Part shown: piece after piece, positions 15,973 through 25,081 of the stretch | Layout: each line of letters starts with the position of its first letter | How positions within the stretch are numbered: position 1 is the stretch's first letter | NCBI GenBank assembly: GCA_020847555.1 | Contig: JADLBT010000147.1 | Span: 1-38,305 of the forward strand | DNA: 38,305 bases | Reading direction: 5' to 3' | Source of the DNA: Gemmataceae bacterium | Lineage (GTDB): Bacteria; Planctomycetota; Planctomycetia; Gemmatales; Gemmataceae | Position numbers and translations under genes: made by a program | The notes under the pieces: model-generated | Seen by the model: the letters and a program-made list of their open reading frames with translations, nothing else | What the model was told of the DNA's origin: nothing | The model's database searches: none

Positions 15973-17118
15973 ATGGACGAGACGACGCGCCTGCTGCGCG
16001 ACCTGGTCGCCCTCCCGAGCGTCAACCCGATGGGACGCACGACCCAGCACCCGGACTTCTACGAACACCGGGTCACCGCCTACCTGGAGGACTTTTTCCG
16101 CGGCCTCGGCGTCCCCTACGAGCGCCAGTCGGTCGCCCCGCTGCGCGACAACATCGTCGCGCGCTGCGACGTCCCCGGGGCGCGACGCACGCTCATCCTG
16201 GAGGCCCACCAGGACACCGTCCCGATCGACAACATGACCGTCGATCCGTTCGGGGCGAAGATCGAGAACGGCCGGCTGTACGGGCGCGGCGCGTGCGACA
16301 TCAAGGGCGGGATGGCGGCCATGCTGGCGGCGTTCGCCCGCGTGGCGCGCGAGAAGCCGGCCGGGACGGCGAACGTGGTGATGGCCTGCACGGTCGATGA
16401 GGAACACACCTTCACCGGCGTGCTGCGGTTGGTGAAGGGCGGGCTCAGGGCGGACGGGGCCGTTGTCGCCGAGCCGACGCAGCTGCAAATCGTTCACGGC
16501 CACAAGGGAGTGGTGCGCTGGCACGTCTCGACCGCCGGCCGGTCGTGCCACAGTTCCACCCCGGAGCAGGGCGTCAACGCGATCTACCGTATGGGCCAAC
16601 TGCTGACGGCCATCGAGCGCTACGCGGCGCGGCTGCAGGCGTCGCGCGCCGACCCGTTGCTCGGCGCGCCTACCCTGAGCGTCGGCCGGATCGAGGGCGG
16701 CACGAGCGTCAACACGGTGCCGGACTCATGCCGGGTCGAGGTGGACCGCCGCGTCATCCCCGGCGAGGATCCACTCGCCGCGCCGGCCGACCTGGCGGCG
16801 TTTCTGCACGGCGAGGGCGGCATTGATTTCCCGTTCGAGTGCTCGCCGCCGTGGATGAGCAAGGAGGCACTGGCGCCGGTCGGGTCGGAGGATCTGGTGC
16901 GGCGCCTGGGCGCGGCGATCGATGCCGTGACCGGGTCGCACCGGGTGATGGTCGTGCCCTACGGCACGGACGCCTCGACGATCGCCACGGCGGGGGTGCC
17001 GTCGGTAGTGTTCGGCCCGGGGGACATCGCGAAGGCGCACACCTGCGACGAGTGGGTGCCGCTGGACGAGGTGGCCCAGGCGAGCGAGATCCTGTACCGA
17101 TTGGTACGGGAAGGGTAA
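15973..17118 (+). CDS. M20-family metallopeptidase (ArgE/DapE/CPG2-like)
   Basis: A cytosolic dinuclear zinc hydrolase of 381 residues. Ligands are readable: His 79 (EAHQDTVP), bridging Asp 109 (GACDIKGG), catalytic Glu 143 with ligand Glu 144 (VDEEHTF), Glu 167 (AEPT) and a C-terminal His (KAHTCDEW). The dimerisation domain lies between about residues 180 and 290. The family includes acetylornithine deacetylase, succinyl-diaminopimelate desuccinylase and carboxypeptidase G2, and the sequence alone does not decide among them. AAAGGA lies six bases before the ATG. The gene diverges from the phosphatase gene across a 179-base gap in which I see no clear promoter. Confidence 0.9.
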   Translation: MDETTRLLRDLVALPSVNPMGRTTQHPDFYEHRVTAYLEDFFRGLGVPYERQSVAPLRDNIVARCDVPGARRTLILEAHQDTVPIDNMTVDPFGAKIENGRLYGRGACDIKGGMAAMLAAFARVAREKPAGTANVVMACTVDEEHTFTGVLRLVKGGLRADGAVVAEPTQLQIVHGHKGVVRWHVSTAGRSCHSSTPEQGVNAIYRMGQLLTAIERYAARLQASRADPLLGAPTLSVGRIEGGTSVNTVPDSCRVEVDRRVIPGEDPLAAPADLAAFLHGEGGIDFPFECSPPWMSKEALAPVGSEDLVRRLGAAIDAVTGSHRVMVVPYGTDASTIATAGVPSVVFGPGDIAKAHTCDEWVPLDEVAQASEILYRLVREG

Positions 17119-17152
17119 GGGGCGCGCAGCGCGAGAACAGGAAGGGCACCTG

Positions 17153-17197
17153 CCGACCAGCCCGGAGCGCCCGGCGCTGGCGCTCCGGGCTGGTCGG
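17153..17197. repeat. Intergenic hairpin repeat, family A, copy 3
   Basis: The arms 17153-17171 and 17179-17197 are exact reverse complements over 19 bases (CCGACCAGCCCGGAGCGCC) with a seven-base loop. Like copies 1 and 2 it lies between convergent genes. Confidence 0.85.
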
Positions 17198-17226
17198 TGG
17201 ATCTGTTCTGTGAATGCAGGCGGCGC

Positions 17227-17802
17227 TCACTTCTTCAGGCGCTGCACCGACTTGATCAGCACGTCCTGCAGCGGCACGTTCTGGTGCCCGCCGCGGTTGC
17301 CGGTCTGCACCTTCGCGATCTTATCGACCACGTCCATGCCCTCGGTCACCCGGCCGAAGACCGCGTAGCCGACGTTGTCCGCGGCGTTCGCCCGGTCGAG
17401 GAAGTCGTTGTACTTCAGGTTGATGAAGAACTGGGCCGACGCACTGTCGGGGTCGCTCGTCCGAGCCATGGCGATCGTGCCGCGCTCGTTCTTCAACCCG
17501 TTGCCAGCCTCGTTCTTGATCGGTGGCCGGGTCTGCTTCTCCCGCAACCCCGGCAGCATCCCGCCGCCCTGGATCATGAAATTCGGAATGACACGGTGGA
17601 AGATGACGCCGTCGTAGAACTTGTCGTCCACGTACTGCAGGAAGTTCTTGACCGTGATTGGGGCCTTCTTCTCGAACAGTTCGATCTTGATCGTGCCCTC
17701 CGAGGTCTCCATCACCACGACCGGGTTGCTATCCTTGTCCTGGGCGTTTCCGGGCGTGAGGGCAACGAGGGCGGCGAGGGCGGCGAAGAGTAGACGGCGC
17801 AT
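17227..17802 (-). CDS. Periplasmic cyclophilin-type peptidyl-prolyl isomerase
   Basis: Catalyses cis-trans isomerisation of prolyl bonds in exported proteins. The ATG at 17802 has AAGGAGG seven bases upstream and begins a signal peptide ([20 protein letters not shown]), giving 191 residues; the longer open frame upstream is not credible. Cyclophilin active-site motifs are present: [13 protein letters not shown] (catalytic Arg), [10 protein letters not shown] and [19 protein letters not shown]. The stretch [10 protein letters not shown] is typical of bacterial PpiA. The C-terminus carries a short basic tail (KSVQRLKK). It converges on the M20 peptidase gene and diverges from thiL. Confidence 0.93.
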   Translation of the reverse strand: MRRLLFAALAALVALTPGNAQDKDSNPVVVMETSEGTIKIELFEKKAPITVKNFLQYVDDKFYDGVIFHRVIPNFMIQGGGMLPGLREKQTRPPIKNEAGNGLKNERGTIAMARTSDPDSASAQFFINLKYNDFLDRANAADNVGYAVFGRVTEGMDVVDKIAKVQTGNRGGHQNVPLQDVLIKSVQRLKK

Positions 17803-17922
17803 GGCTTGCCTCCTTGTGCAACGCGGCCGGGCGATACCGCTCGCCCGGCCTGAGTGGTTTGTTTTACGGGTTCGCGGGGCGCGGGGCAGCACACGCCCGG
17901 GTCGGAGCTACCAGGGGGACAA

Positions 17923-18840
17923 ATGATGGGTGAATTCGCGTACATCGACTGGGTGCGGAGCCAGACGCCGGTCGATCCACGTGTGCTGCTCGGACCGGGG
18001 GACGATACGGCCGCCCTCCGCCTCACTCCGGGCGCCCCGTGCCTGGTCACCACCGACATGCTCCTGGAGGGCAGCTGCTTCGTCCTCGCCGAGGCCGGGC
18101 CGCGCCGCGTCGGCCGCAAGGCGATGGCTGTCAACCTGAGCGACCTCGCCGCCATGGCCGGCCGGCCGGTCGCCGCCGTGGTGAGCGTCGGGCTACCGCG
18201 CCGGGGCGGGCGGGCGCTGGCGGAGGAGCTGTACCGCGGGCTGCGCGAGGCGGCCGACGAGTTCGACACCGCCGTCGTCGGCGGCGACACGAACAGCTGG
18301 GACGGGCCGCTGGTGATTTCGGTGACGGTCCTCGGGGAGCCGACGGGGGACGGGCCGGTGACGCGCGCCGGAGCGCGGCCGGGCGACTGGCTACTGGTCA
18401 CCGGCCCGCTCGGCGGCAGTATCCTGGGCAAACACCTCGACTTCACCCCGCGCGTCCACGAGGCCCAGCGCCTGCACGCCGCGGCCACCCTGCACGCCAT
18501 GATCGACGTGAGCGACGGGCTGGCGGCTGACGTCCACCACATCTGCGCGGAGAGCGGGTGCGGGGCCGTCCTGCGGAGCGCGGCGATCCCAATCAGCGAG
18601 GCCGCTCGCCTGATGACGGACGGTACAACGCCGCTCGACCACGCCCTCGGCGACGGCGAGGATTTTGAGTTGGTCTGCGCCGTCGCCCCGGAGGACGGGC
18701 AGCGCCTGGTCCAGGCGCAACCAATTCCCGGCGTCACTCTGGTCCACATTGGCACGTGCGTCGAGGCGGGCGTGTGGCTCGACGAGGGGGGAAGGCGGAG
18801 CCCGCTGCCGCCGCGCGGCTATGTCCACCGGCTGCAGTAA
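17923..18840 (+). CDS. thiL: Thiamine-monophosphate kinase
   Basis: ATP-dependent phosphorylation of thiamine monophosphate to the diphosphate, the last step of cofactor synthesis. AIRS/PurM-like fold. Conserved Mg-ATP and substrate stretches are LGPGDDTAAL, VTTDMLLEG, VNLSDLAAMAG, VVGGDT, MIDVSDGLAADV and GDGEDFELVCAV. At 305 residues it has the normal family length. The start at 17923 follows AGGGGGA by five bases; a second ATG follows immediately. It belongs to the same superfamily as selenophosphate synthetase, but the DGL and GEDFE motifs and the absence of an N-terminal Cys/Sec loop mark ThiL. No other thiamine gene lies nearby. Confidence 0.93.
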   Translation: MMGEFAYIDWVRSQTPVDPRVLLGPGDDTAALRLTPGAPCLVTTDMLLEGSCFVLAEAGPRRVGRKAMAVNLSDLAAMAGRPVAAVVSVGLPRRGGRALAEELYRGLREAADEFDTAVVGGDTNSWDGPLVISVTVLGEPTGDGPVTRAGARPGDWLLVTGPLGGSILGKHLDFTPRVHEAQRLHAAATLHAMIDVSDGLAADVHHICAESGCGAVLRSAAIPISEAARLMTDGTTPLDHALGDGEDFELVCAVAPEDGQRLVQAQPIPGVTLVHIGTCVEAGVWLDEGGRRSPLPPRGYVHRLQ

Positions 18841-18870
18841 CATCACCAATTCCGTCCCGTCGCTAATCTT

Positions 18871-18900
18871 CAGACCGCATAGCGAGCTATAGTTGGTCTG
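18871..18900. other. Small interrupted stem-loop after thiL
   Basis: CAGACC (18871-18876) pairs with GGTCTG (18895-18900), and inside this ATAGC (18879-18883) pairs with GCTAT (18886-18890) around a two-base loop. It lies 30 bases after the thiL stop and about 90 bases before the histidine kinase start, and is less G/C-rich than the other hairpins. It could be a terminator or an operator. Confidence 0.4.
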
Positions 18901-18991
18901 AATCTGGAAAGGCGCCGCCACTGTGAAAAAGGCGCGGGATGGTGCGAGGCGGCCCCGACCGCCACCGTCCGAGGGCCGTGGAGGGGTTGGG

Positions 18992-20728
18992 ATGACGGGA
19001 GCGAATCTTGTCCTTACCGACATCGGCGGGCTGAGCCCCGAACTCCTGCGGGAGCGGCTGGAACGTGCCGGACTGAAAGTTCAGGCCGTGTATGCTTCCG
19101 TCGAGGAGGCGCAGGCGGTCGGGGCGAGCGGTCCGCTCCTGCTCGTCCGCGGTGAACCGGGCAAGAGCCCCAGCCGCTATTCGTCGGAACGAGTGGCCCC
19201 GGCGGCCGAGGTATGCTGTGCCGCGATCCTCGCCGCCGTCGCCGACGCGGTCCTGGTTGCGAACGGGGACGGCCGGGTCACCACCCTCAACCCGGCGGCC
19301 GAGGCGCTGACGGGCTGGCACCGGGGCGAGGCGATCGGGCGCCCACTGGAAGAGGTACTCCGCACCGCAGGCGGCCTGCCGCCCTGCGACCGGGCGGCCC
19401 ACCCGGCCACCCTGCGCCACCGGGACGGACCCGAGATCCCGGTCGAGATCAGCTGCACCCCGGTCCGGAGCTGCCGAGACGGCGCCAGGGCCGTCTTCGT
19501 GGTCCGGGACGTGTCCGAGCGGCGGCGCCTGGAGGAGGCGCTACGCCGGGCCGAGGACCAGTTGCAGCAGGCGCAGAAACTGGAGGCGGTCGGCCGGTTG
19601 GCCGGCGGGGTGGCCCACGACATCAACAACATGATGACAATCATCATGGGCTACGGGGAGGCGATCCTGAGCGAACTCGCCGCCGCCGATCCGCTTCGGG
19701 GAGCGATCGAGGAGATGCGCCGGGCCGGGGAACGGTCGGCCAACATCACCCGCCAGCTGGTCGCGTTTTGCCGCAAGCAGGCTTCAGCGCCGGCCCGGAT
19801 CTGCCTCAACCACATCGTGCGCGGGACCGAAAAGATGCTGCGCTGGCTGATCGGCGAGGACGTGCAGCTGGTCGCCGCCCTCGATCCCGCCCTCGGCTCG
19901 GTCAAGGTGGATCCGGGACAGATGGAGCAGGTGCTGCTGAACCTGGCGATCAACGCCCGCGACGCCATGCCGCAGGGAGGCACGCTGACGATCGAGACGC
20001 ACAACCTCCTCCCGGATGAAGTGTACGCCCACGCGGCGCCGGAGGTGCGCCCGGGGAACTACGTCATGCTCGCCGTCACCGACACCGGCGTGGGGATGGA
20101 CGAATCAACCCGGCTGCGTCTGTTCGAGCCGTTCTTCACGACCAAGCCCGAAGGGAAGGGAACGGGCATCGGGATGGCGACGGTCTACGGCATCGTCAAG
20201 CAATCGGGCGGGCACATCTGCGTTGCCAGCGAACCGAACCGAGGAACAACGTTCAAGATCTACCTGCCGCGTGCGACCGGGTCGGTGGAGCTGACGCCGT
20301 CGGCGACCGTCGCCGACCCGCCGCGCGGGACGGAAACCGTGCTCCTGGCGGAGGATGACAGCGGGGTGCGGGGGATGGCCGCGTCCGTGTTGCGGCACGC
20401 GGGTTACACGGTGCTGGAGGCGAGTGACGGGATCGAGGCGCTGCGCGTGGCGCGGGCGGTTGCCGGCCCGATCCACCTGCTGCTCACGGATGCCGTCATG
20501 CCGCACCTGAGCGGGCGCGTGCTGGCCGAGCAGCTGAGCCGCCTGCGGCCCGATCTCAAGATCCTCGTCATGTCCGGGTACACGGTGGACAGCGTCCTGC
20601 GTCACGGCCTGCTGGCTGGCGAGGTCGAGTTCATTCAGAAACCCTTCGCCACCCACGCCCTCGCGCACAAGGTGCGCGCGATCCTTGACGCTCCGGTCCG
20701 GAGGCTGGCCGCGGGCGCGGCGGGATAG
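18992..20728 (+). CDS. Hybrid sensor histidine kinase with PAS and receiver domains
   Basis: Cytosolic signalling protein of 578 residues with no membrane helix. The order is: a short N-terminal segment, a PAS domain (about 70-170, ILAAVADAVLVANGDGRVTTLN), a linker helix, HisKA with phospho-acceptor His 209 (GGVAHDINNM), HATPase_c with an N-box (NLAINARDAMP), G1 (DTGVGM), F-box (FEPFFTTK) and G2 (GKGTGIGM), then a receiver domain with acidic pocket AEDD, phospho-acceptor Asp 500 (LLTDAVMP), Ser in VMSGY and Lys in IQKPF. The ATG at 18992 is preferred over the GTG at 18923 because GGAGGGG lies five bases upstream. No partner regulator lies nearby and the PAS ligand is unknown. Confidence 0.92.
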   Translation: MTGANLVLTDIGGLSPELLRERLERAGLKVQAVYASVEEAQAVGASGPLLLVRGEPGKSPSRYSSERVAPAAEVCCAAILAAVADAVLVANGDGRVTTLNPAAEALTGWHRGEAIGRPLEEVLRTAGGLPPCDRAAHPATLRHRDGPEIPVEISCTPVRSCRDGARAVFVVRDVSERRRLEEALRRAEDQLQQAQKLEAVGRLAGGVAHDINNMMTIIMGYGEAILSELAAADPLRGAIEEMRRAGERSANITRQLVAFCRKQASAPARICLNHIVRGTEKMLRWLIGEDVQLVAALDPALGSVKVDPGQMEQVLLNLAINARDAMPQGGTLTIETHNLLPDEVYAHAAPEVRPGNYVMLAVTDTGVGMDESTRLRLFEPFFTTKPEGKGTGIGMATVYGIVKQSGGHICVASEPNRGTTFKIYLPRATGSVELTPSATVADPPRGTETVLLAEDDSGVRGMAASVLRHAGYTVLEASDGIEALRVARAVAGPIHLLLTDAVMPHLSGRVLAEQLSRLRPDLKILVMSGYTVDSVLRHGLLAGEVEFIQKPFATHALAHKVRAILDAPVRRLAAGAAG

Positions 20729-20794
20729 CAGTCAGCAGTCAAGCTAAAGCCCACGGGGCAGCGCTCCGTGGGCTTTAGCTGGACTGCTGACTGC
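20728..20794. repeat. Intergenic hairpin with family C core and GCAGTCAGCAGTC outer arms, copy 2
   Basis: The arms 20728-20756 and 20766-20794 pair at 28 of 29 positions around a nine-base loop. The inner half is the family C core (AAAGCCCACGG); the outer half is GCAGTCAGCAGTC. It begins on the last base of the histidine kinase stop codon and ends one base before the stop of the convergent zinc-ribbon gene. Confidence 0.85.
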
Positions 20795-20998
20795 CTACGG
20801 CTCTTCTCCCGCGCGCTCGTCGGCTGGGCCGCTGTAGACGTACCCGCACGCCGTGCAGGCGAGGACTTTCTGGCACTCCGGACACAGCACCTGCGTGTCG
20901 GCCTGGAAGACGCCGAGATGGGATTCGCTGGTGCGGGCATGGAACGGGCGACGGCAGGACTTGCAAACCAGCGGCTGTTCACAGAAACTGCACTTCAT
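20795..20998 (-). CDS. Small protein with four CxxC pairs, probable zinc ribbon
   Basis: A 67-residue protein with four CxxC pairs: CSFC (3-6), CKSC (12-15), CPEC (39-42) and CTAC (48-51), the layout of two zinc knuckles or one double treble-clef unit. Between them is a stretch with HARTSESHLGVF and QADTQVLC; the C-terminus is acidic. AAGGAGGGG lies just upstream of the ATG. The pattern suggests a small metal-binding adaptor of the kind common in planctomycetes, but I cannot name a family. It is 96 bases downstream of, and on the same strand as, the five-domain secreted protein gene. Confidence 0.75.
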   Translation of the reverse strand: MKCSFCEQPLVCKSCRRPFHARTSESHLGVFQADTQVLCPECQKVLACTACGYVYSGPADERAGEEP

Positions 20999-21094
20999 GA
21001 CTGCCCCTCCTTGACTCCGCTGGGAGGGGGCCGGGGTCCGGGCCGCGGGGGAGAGGCGCTCGTCCCCGCGCCCCGGGCCTCGGACCCATCCGCT

Positions 21095-22150
21095 TCACTT
21101 CCCCGGCACGGCGGAGATCGCGCCGACCTCGGAGATGTAGACCGTGCTGGCGGTGTTCTCGTCGCGGAAGACCTCGATGCCGAACACGCGCGTGGTGGGG
21201 CCGAACTCTTTCTCCCCGAACTTGCGGCACTTCAGATCCAGGCCGTGCTTCCACACCGGGTCGCGCGGCGTCGGCGTCGGCGCCTTGGCGTCCTTGGTGC
21301 CCGGCACGACGGTGAGCGAGCCCGTCTCGCAGATGTAGATCAGGTTGCCGTTGTTGGCGTCGCGGAAGACCTCGATGCCGAACTCCTTCGTGTTCGGCCC
21401 GAAGTCCTTCTCCCCGACGCGCCGGCACTTGAGGTTCAGGCCGTGCAGCCACTCCGGCGCCTTGGCCTTGGCCTTGGGGTCCGCCGCCTCGCCCGGGACG
21501 ACGGCGACGGCGCCGCTCTCGCAGACGTACATCAGCAGCCCGGTGTTCTCGTCCCGGAACACCTCGACGCTCCACACCTTGGTGCTGTTGCTGAACTCCT
21601 TCTCCTTCGCCTGGCGCACCTTCAGATCCAGCCCGTGCGTCCAGACCGGCGCCCTGGGCGACGGCGTCGGCGCCCGGCCGCCCTTCTCGCCGGGGCCGAC
21701 GGCGATGTACGCCTTCTCCGAGATGTAGATCAGGTTGCCGGTGTTCTCGTCCCGAAACACCTCGAAGCTGATGACCTGCGTCTTGTCGGTGAACTCCAGC
21801 TCGTTCGCCTTGCGCACCTTCAGGTCCAGCCCGTGCAGCCACTCGGGCGACTTGCTGTTGGGAACAGGGGCCTTGACGTCCGCGAAGTTGCGGGCGACGG
21901 CGAGGTTGCCGGTCTCGATGATGTACACGCCGTTCTGGTTGTTGTCGTCGCGGAAGACCTCAATGCCGTACGTCTTCGTGTCCTTGGAGAACGTCGGCTC
22001 CTTGCTGTTACGGCACTTCAGGTCGAAGGCGTGCGTCCACTGGGGCGGCTTGGGGGTGCCCTGCTGCCCCCGCGCACCGCGCGCGGTCAGGGAGAGTACA
22101 CAGGCCAGGGCGGCCAGACTGGCAAACAGAACCCGAGCGCGTCGCGACAT
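21095..22150 (-). CDS. Secreted protein of five tandem ~65-residue domains
   Basis: After a signal peptide (MSRRARVLFASLAALACVLS, cleavage near residue 29) the 351-residue protein is five copies of one domain beginning at Trp 37, 104, 170, 234 and 300. Each copy reads P-x-W-x-H-G-x-D-L-K-x-R, a charged stretch, E-F, T-K-x, EVFRDENT, L-x-Y-I-x-E and a closing VVPG. Linkers between copies are Pro/Ala/Lys-rich. The regular alternation suggests a small beta-rich domain with conserved His, Asp and Arg that may bind a ligand or metal. The start at 22150 follows GAGGA. I do not recognise the domain by name. Outside the repeats there is no enzymatic motif. Confidence 0.8.
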   Translation of the reverse strand: MSRRARVLFASLAALACVLSLTARGARGQQGTPKPPQWTHAFDLKCRNSKEPTFSKDTKTYGIEVFRDDNNQNGVYIIETGNLAVARNFADVKAPVPNSKSPEWLHGLDLKVRKANELEFTDKTQVISFEVFRDENTGNLIYISEKAYIAVGPGEKGGRAPTPSPRAPVWTHGLDLKVRQAKEKEFSNSTKVWSVEVFRDENTGLLMYVCESGAVAVVPGEAADPKAKAKAPEWLHGLNLKCRRVGEKDFGPNTKEFGIEVFRDANNGNLIYICETGSLTVVPGTKDAKAPTPTPRDPVWKHGLDLKCRKFGEKEFGPTTRVFGIEVFRDENTASTVYISEVGAISAVPGK

Positions 22151-22235
22151 CGCTGTCCTCGTCTCAATAAACCAAGGGCGTACCCTCACATAATCTTATA
22201 GAGACGACCCACGCCGTTCAGACTAACCCGCCTGG

Positions 22236-22346
22236 AAAGCCCACGGGTGGCATCCCATGAGCGAAGTGCTGGGAACCTGGCCCACGGAACGCTACCCGTG
22301 AGCTTGCCACGACTCTTCGCACACCATCCTCCTTGAACCTGCACCA
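22236..22346. repeat. Degenerate family C repeat (copy 3) plus conserved tail
   Basis: The outer arms 22237-22248 and 22294-22305 pair at 11 of 12 positions; the interior is a decayed version of the core. A 26-base tail at 22321-22346 (ACACCATCCTCC then TTGAACCT) matches 22 of 26 bases of 29851-29876, which follows family C copy 5. The tail covers the first codons of a longer version of the next open frame, supporting the shorter start used below. Confidence 0.6.
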
Positions 22347-22413
22347 GGGTTATCCTGCGTCCTTGCGTCCGCCCAGGATCCCGGATACGCTGGTCAGGGA
22401 AGGGAGCCTGCCC

Positions 22414-23013
22414 ATGCCGAGCACTGCCGCCGTCGGAGCCGTCAACCTGCTGGAGCGGTTCGCCATGGCCGTGGAGAAGGTGACGGAACGCCTGCAGCGC
22501 ATCACCGCCGTAATGGAAGCAGCCGGCGTTCCCTACGCCCTTGTCGGCGGGCAGGCGGTGGCGGCCTGGGTCGCGACAAAGGACGCAGCCGCTGTCCGCA
22601 TTACGAAAGACGTCGATCTGCTCCTGAGTCGCGACCACCTTCCCACGGCGCGAGCGGCCGCCCTGAGTGCGGGCCTGGATTACTTTGAAGCGGTCGGCGT
22701 TGGCATGTTCCTCGAGCGCAACGACCCGAACCCCCGCCAGGGCGTTCACCTGATCTGGGCGGGTGAGAAGGTCCGCCCGGAGAACCCGCTTCCTTCGCCC
22801 AGCATCGAGGAACGGCAAACCCTGGCGCCTGGCCTGCAGGTCGTGACGCTTCCCGGCCTGGTCCGCATGAAGCTGATGGCCAATCGCGACCAGGACCGCG
22901 TTCACCTGCGCGACCTGATCGAGGTTGGCCTGGTGGGGCGCGACCTGCTGGCGGACCTACCCTCGGAACTGGTGATCCGCCTCGACGCGCTCCTGACCGA
23001 AGCGGGCCGCTGA
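22414..23013 (+). CDS. Nucleotidyltransferase-fold protein
   Basis: A 199-residue protein of the polymerase-beta-like nucleotidyltransferase superfamily, of the kind grouped with AbiEii or unclassified NTases. The GG signature ([11 protein letters not shown], 42-52) and a metal-binding D-x-D (TKDVDLLL, Asp 66 and Asp 68) are visible; a third acidic residue should lie in the later beta-strand around HLIW. The C-terminal part is helical ([22 protein letters not shown]), matching the RDxxDxxD-type helix found in these proteins. The ATG at 22414 follows GGGAAGGGAG. No cognate antitoxin-like gene is adjacent, so a role as toxin is unsupported. It may modify RNA or protein. Confidence 0.75.
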   Translation: MPSTAAVGAVNLLERFAMAVEKVTERLQRITAVMEAAGVPYALVGGQAVAAWVATKDAAAVRITKDVDLLLSRDHLPTARAAALSAGLDYFEAVGVGMFLERNDPNPRQGVHLIWAGEKVRPENPLPSPSIEERQTLAPGLQVVTLPGLVRMKLMANRDQDRVHLRDLIEVGLVGRDLLADLPSELVIRLDALLTEAGR

Positions 23014-23035
23014 CGCCCACGCCGAGATCGACATC

Positions 23036-24490
23036 ATGGACCCATTGCACGACTCCCGCCGGTTGCTGACCCGGCGCCACTTCTTCGGTCGCGCCGCTTC
23101 CGGCATCGGCGTCGCCGCGCTGGCCACGCTACTGCACGCGGACGGCCGCGCCGACGACGCCCGGGCGGTGGGCGGTTTGCCCGGACTGCCGCACTTCACC
23201 CCGAAGGCGAAGCGCGTCATCTATCTGTTCCAGTCGGGGGCGCCGTCGCAGCTCGAGCTGTTCGATTACAAACCGCGCCTGCGCGACCTGCGCGGCGTGG
23301 AGTTGCCCGACTCGATCCGCAGGGGCCAGCGGCTCACCGGCATGACGGCCACCCAGGAGAGCTTCCCGGTCGCGCCGTCGAGGTTCCGGTTCGCGCGCCG
23401 CGGCCGGACCGGCGCCTGGGTGAGTGAATTGCTGCCGCACACCGCGCGCGTCGTGGACGATCTGTGCTTCGTCCGCTCGGTCCACACCGAGGCGATCAAC
23501 CACGACCCGGCCATCACCTACATCCAGACCGGGGCGCAGCTTGCCGGTCGGCCGAGCATGGGAGCGTGGGTTAGCTACGGCCTGGGGAGCGCGAACCGCG
23601 ACCTGCCGGCGTTCGTCGTCCTCGTCTCGGTCGGCACCGGACTGCCGGCCGACCAGCCGCTCTACGACCGCCTTTGGGGGAGCGGGTTCCTGCCGTCGCG
23701 CTACCAGGGCATCCGCTTCCGGTCCGGCGCCGACCCGGTTCTGTTCCTGTCCAACCCGCCTGGTCTCGGCCGCGACGCGCGCCGCCGCATGCTCGACGAC
23801 CTGGCGCGCCTCAACCAGATGCGCCACCAGGACACGGGCGATCCGGAGATCCAGACGCGCATCGCCCAGTACGAGATGGCGTACCGGATGCAGACCAGCG
23901 TGCCGGAACTGATGGACGTCTCGCCTGAGCCGCGCCGCGTTCTCGACCTGTACGGCCCCGACGCGCGCATCCCCGGAACCTACGCGGCCAACTGCCTGCT
24001 GGCCCGGCGGCTGGCGGAGCGCGGTGTACGCTTCATCCAGTTGTACCACCGCGGCTGGGATCAGCACACGAACCTGCCGCGTCAGATCCGCGGGCAGTGC
24101 CGCGACACCGACCAGCCGACCGCCGCCCTGCTCACCGACCTCAAGGCGCGCGGCCTGCTCGACGATACCCTCGTCGTCTGGGGCGGGGAGTTCGGCCGCA
24201 CTGTCTACTGCCAGGGGACGCTGACGGCGGAGAACTACGGGCGCGACCACCACCCGCGCTGCTTTACCGTCTGGCTGGCCGGCGGGGGCGTCCGCGCCGG
24301 CGGAACGGTGGGCGAGACGGACGACTTCAGTTACAACGTGGTGCGCGACCCGGTCCACATCCACGACCTGAACGCCACCATCCTGCACTGTCTGGGTATC
24401 GACCACCGCCGGCTGACGTTCAAATTCCAGGGGCGCCACCACCGGCTGACCGACGTCCACGGCAACGTTGTCCAGGAGATGCTGGGCTGA
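23036..24490 (+). CDS. DUF1501 protein, Tat-exported, sulfatase-like fold
   Basis: A 484-residue protein with a twin-arginine signal ([19 protein letters not shown]) and the DUF1501 signature. Typical stretches are [21 protein letters not shown], the [14 protein letters not shown] region with metal-binding candidate residues, [63 protein letters not shown] and [10 protein letters not shown]. The fold belongs to the alkaline-phosphatase/sulfatase superfamily. In planctomycetes such genes usually follow a DUF1549/DUF1553 cytochrome partner; none is present here. It begins 22 bases after the nucleotidyltransferase stop, on the same strand. The substrate is unknown. Confidence 0.92.
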   Translation: MDPLHDSRRLLTRRHFFGRAASGIGVAALATLLHADGRADDARAVGGLPGLPHFTPKAKRVIYLFQSGAPSQLELFDYKPRLRDLRGVELPDSIRRGQRLTGMTATQESFPVAPSRFRFARRGRTGAWVSELLPHTARVVDDLCFVRSVHTEAINHDPAITYIQTGAQLAGRPSMGAWVSYGLGSANRDLPAFVVLVSVGTGLPADQPLYDRLWGSGFLPSRYQGIRFRSGADPVLFLSNPPGLGRDARRRMLDDLARLNQMRHQDTGDPEIQTRIAQYEMAYRMQTSVPELMDVSPEPRRVLDLYGPDARIPGTYAANCLLARRLAERGVRFIQLYHRGWDQHTNLPRQIRGQCRDTDQPTAALLTDLKARGLLDDTLVVWGGEFGRTVYCQGTLTAENYGRDHHPRCFTVWLAGGGVRAGGTVGETDDFSYNVVRDPVHIHDLNATILHCLGIDHRRLTFKFQGRHHRLTDVHGNVVQEMLG

Positions 24491-24598
24491 TTCATGGTCC
24501 GGTTATTCCTGTCCGCGCCGCGCACGCAGCGCGGACCGCAGTACCCGGCCCGAGAATGCGTGCGGCCGCGAGTCCGTCGAACCCACAAGGGAGGGCAT

Positions 24599-25081
24599 AT
24601 GGAGTTTCATGACGGCACCATCGAGGACGTGATTTACCACCCGCTGCGCAAGTATTACGACGGGCGTGGCTGGCTGTGCGAACTGTTCCGCCACGACGAC
24701 GTGCCGGCGCAGTTTCACCCGGTGATGGCTTACGTGTCCGAGACCGAGCCGGGCGTGACGCGCGGCCCGCACGAGCACGTCGATCAGGCCGACTACTTCT
24801 GCTTCATCGGGCCGTCGAACTTCAAGGTGGTGCTGTGGGACAACCGCCCGCAGTCGCCGACTTACCGGACGCGGCAGGTACTCATCGCCGGCGCCGACAG
24901 CCCTGCCCTGGTGGTCATCCCGCCCGGTGTCGTCCACGGGTACAAGAACGTTGGCACCGGCCCGGGGCTGGTGTTCAACGCGCCCAACCGCCTGTACAGG
25001 GGACCGGGGCGCAAGGATCCGATCGACGAGATCCGCCACGAAGACGACACCGCCAGCCCGTTCCGCCTCGACGACGCATGA
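24599..25081 (+). CDS. dTDP-4-dehydrorhamnose 3,5-epimerase-like cupin (RmlC family)
   Basis: A 160-residue protein with the RmlC jelly-roll pattern: RGWLCELFRHDD, then RGPHEH (catalytic His region), DYFCFIG, FKVVLWDNRPQS, PPGVVHGYKNVG and a closing PNRLYRG. RmlC enzymes epimerise C3 and C5 of the dTDP-4-keto sugar in rhamnose synthesis. This one is shorter than the usual 180-190 residues and no rmlA, B or D gene is in view, so it may act on another sugar nucleotide. The ATG at 24599 is chosen for the AAGGGAGG just upstream. Its stop overlaps the next start in an ATGA. Confidence 0.83.
   Translation: MEFHDGTIEDVIYHPLRKYYDGRGWLCELFRHDDVPAQFHPVMAYVSETEPGVTRGPHEHVDQADYFCFIGPSNFKVVLWDNRPQSPTYRTRQVLIAGADSPALVVIPPGVVHGYKNVGTGPGLVFNAPNRLYRGPGRKDPIDEIRHEDDTASPFRLDDA

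Noticed and set aside
17923..18840. Possible selenophosphate synthetase (SelD), which would support the selenoprotein
   Set aside because: The motifs SDLAAMAG, MIDVSDGLAADV and GEDFELV identify thiamine-monophosphate kinase of the same superfamily. The N-terminal Cys/Sec loop of SelD is absent.
21095..22150. Repeated DNA that might be a CRISPR array or minisatellite
   Set aside because: The period is about 190-200 bases, the frame is open throughout, and the similarity is in protein sequence. There are no short identical repeats with unique spacers; I see no CRISPR array anywhere in the window.
22333..22413. An upstream ATG for the nucleotidyltransferase gene
   Set aside because: The added 27 residues are encoded by the repeat tail shared with 29851-29876, and the downstream ATG at 22414 has a good ribosome site.
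24511..24536. An 8-bp hairpin between the DUF1501 and RmlC-like genes
   Set aside because: GTCCGCGC and GCGCGGAC pair, but short G/C palindromes are expected by chance in this sequence, and nothing else supports a function.
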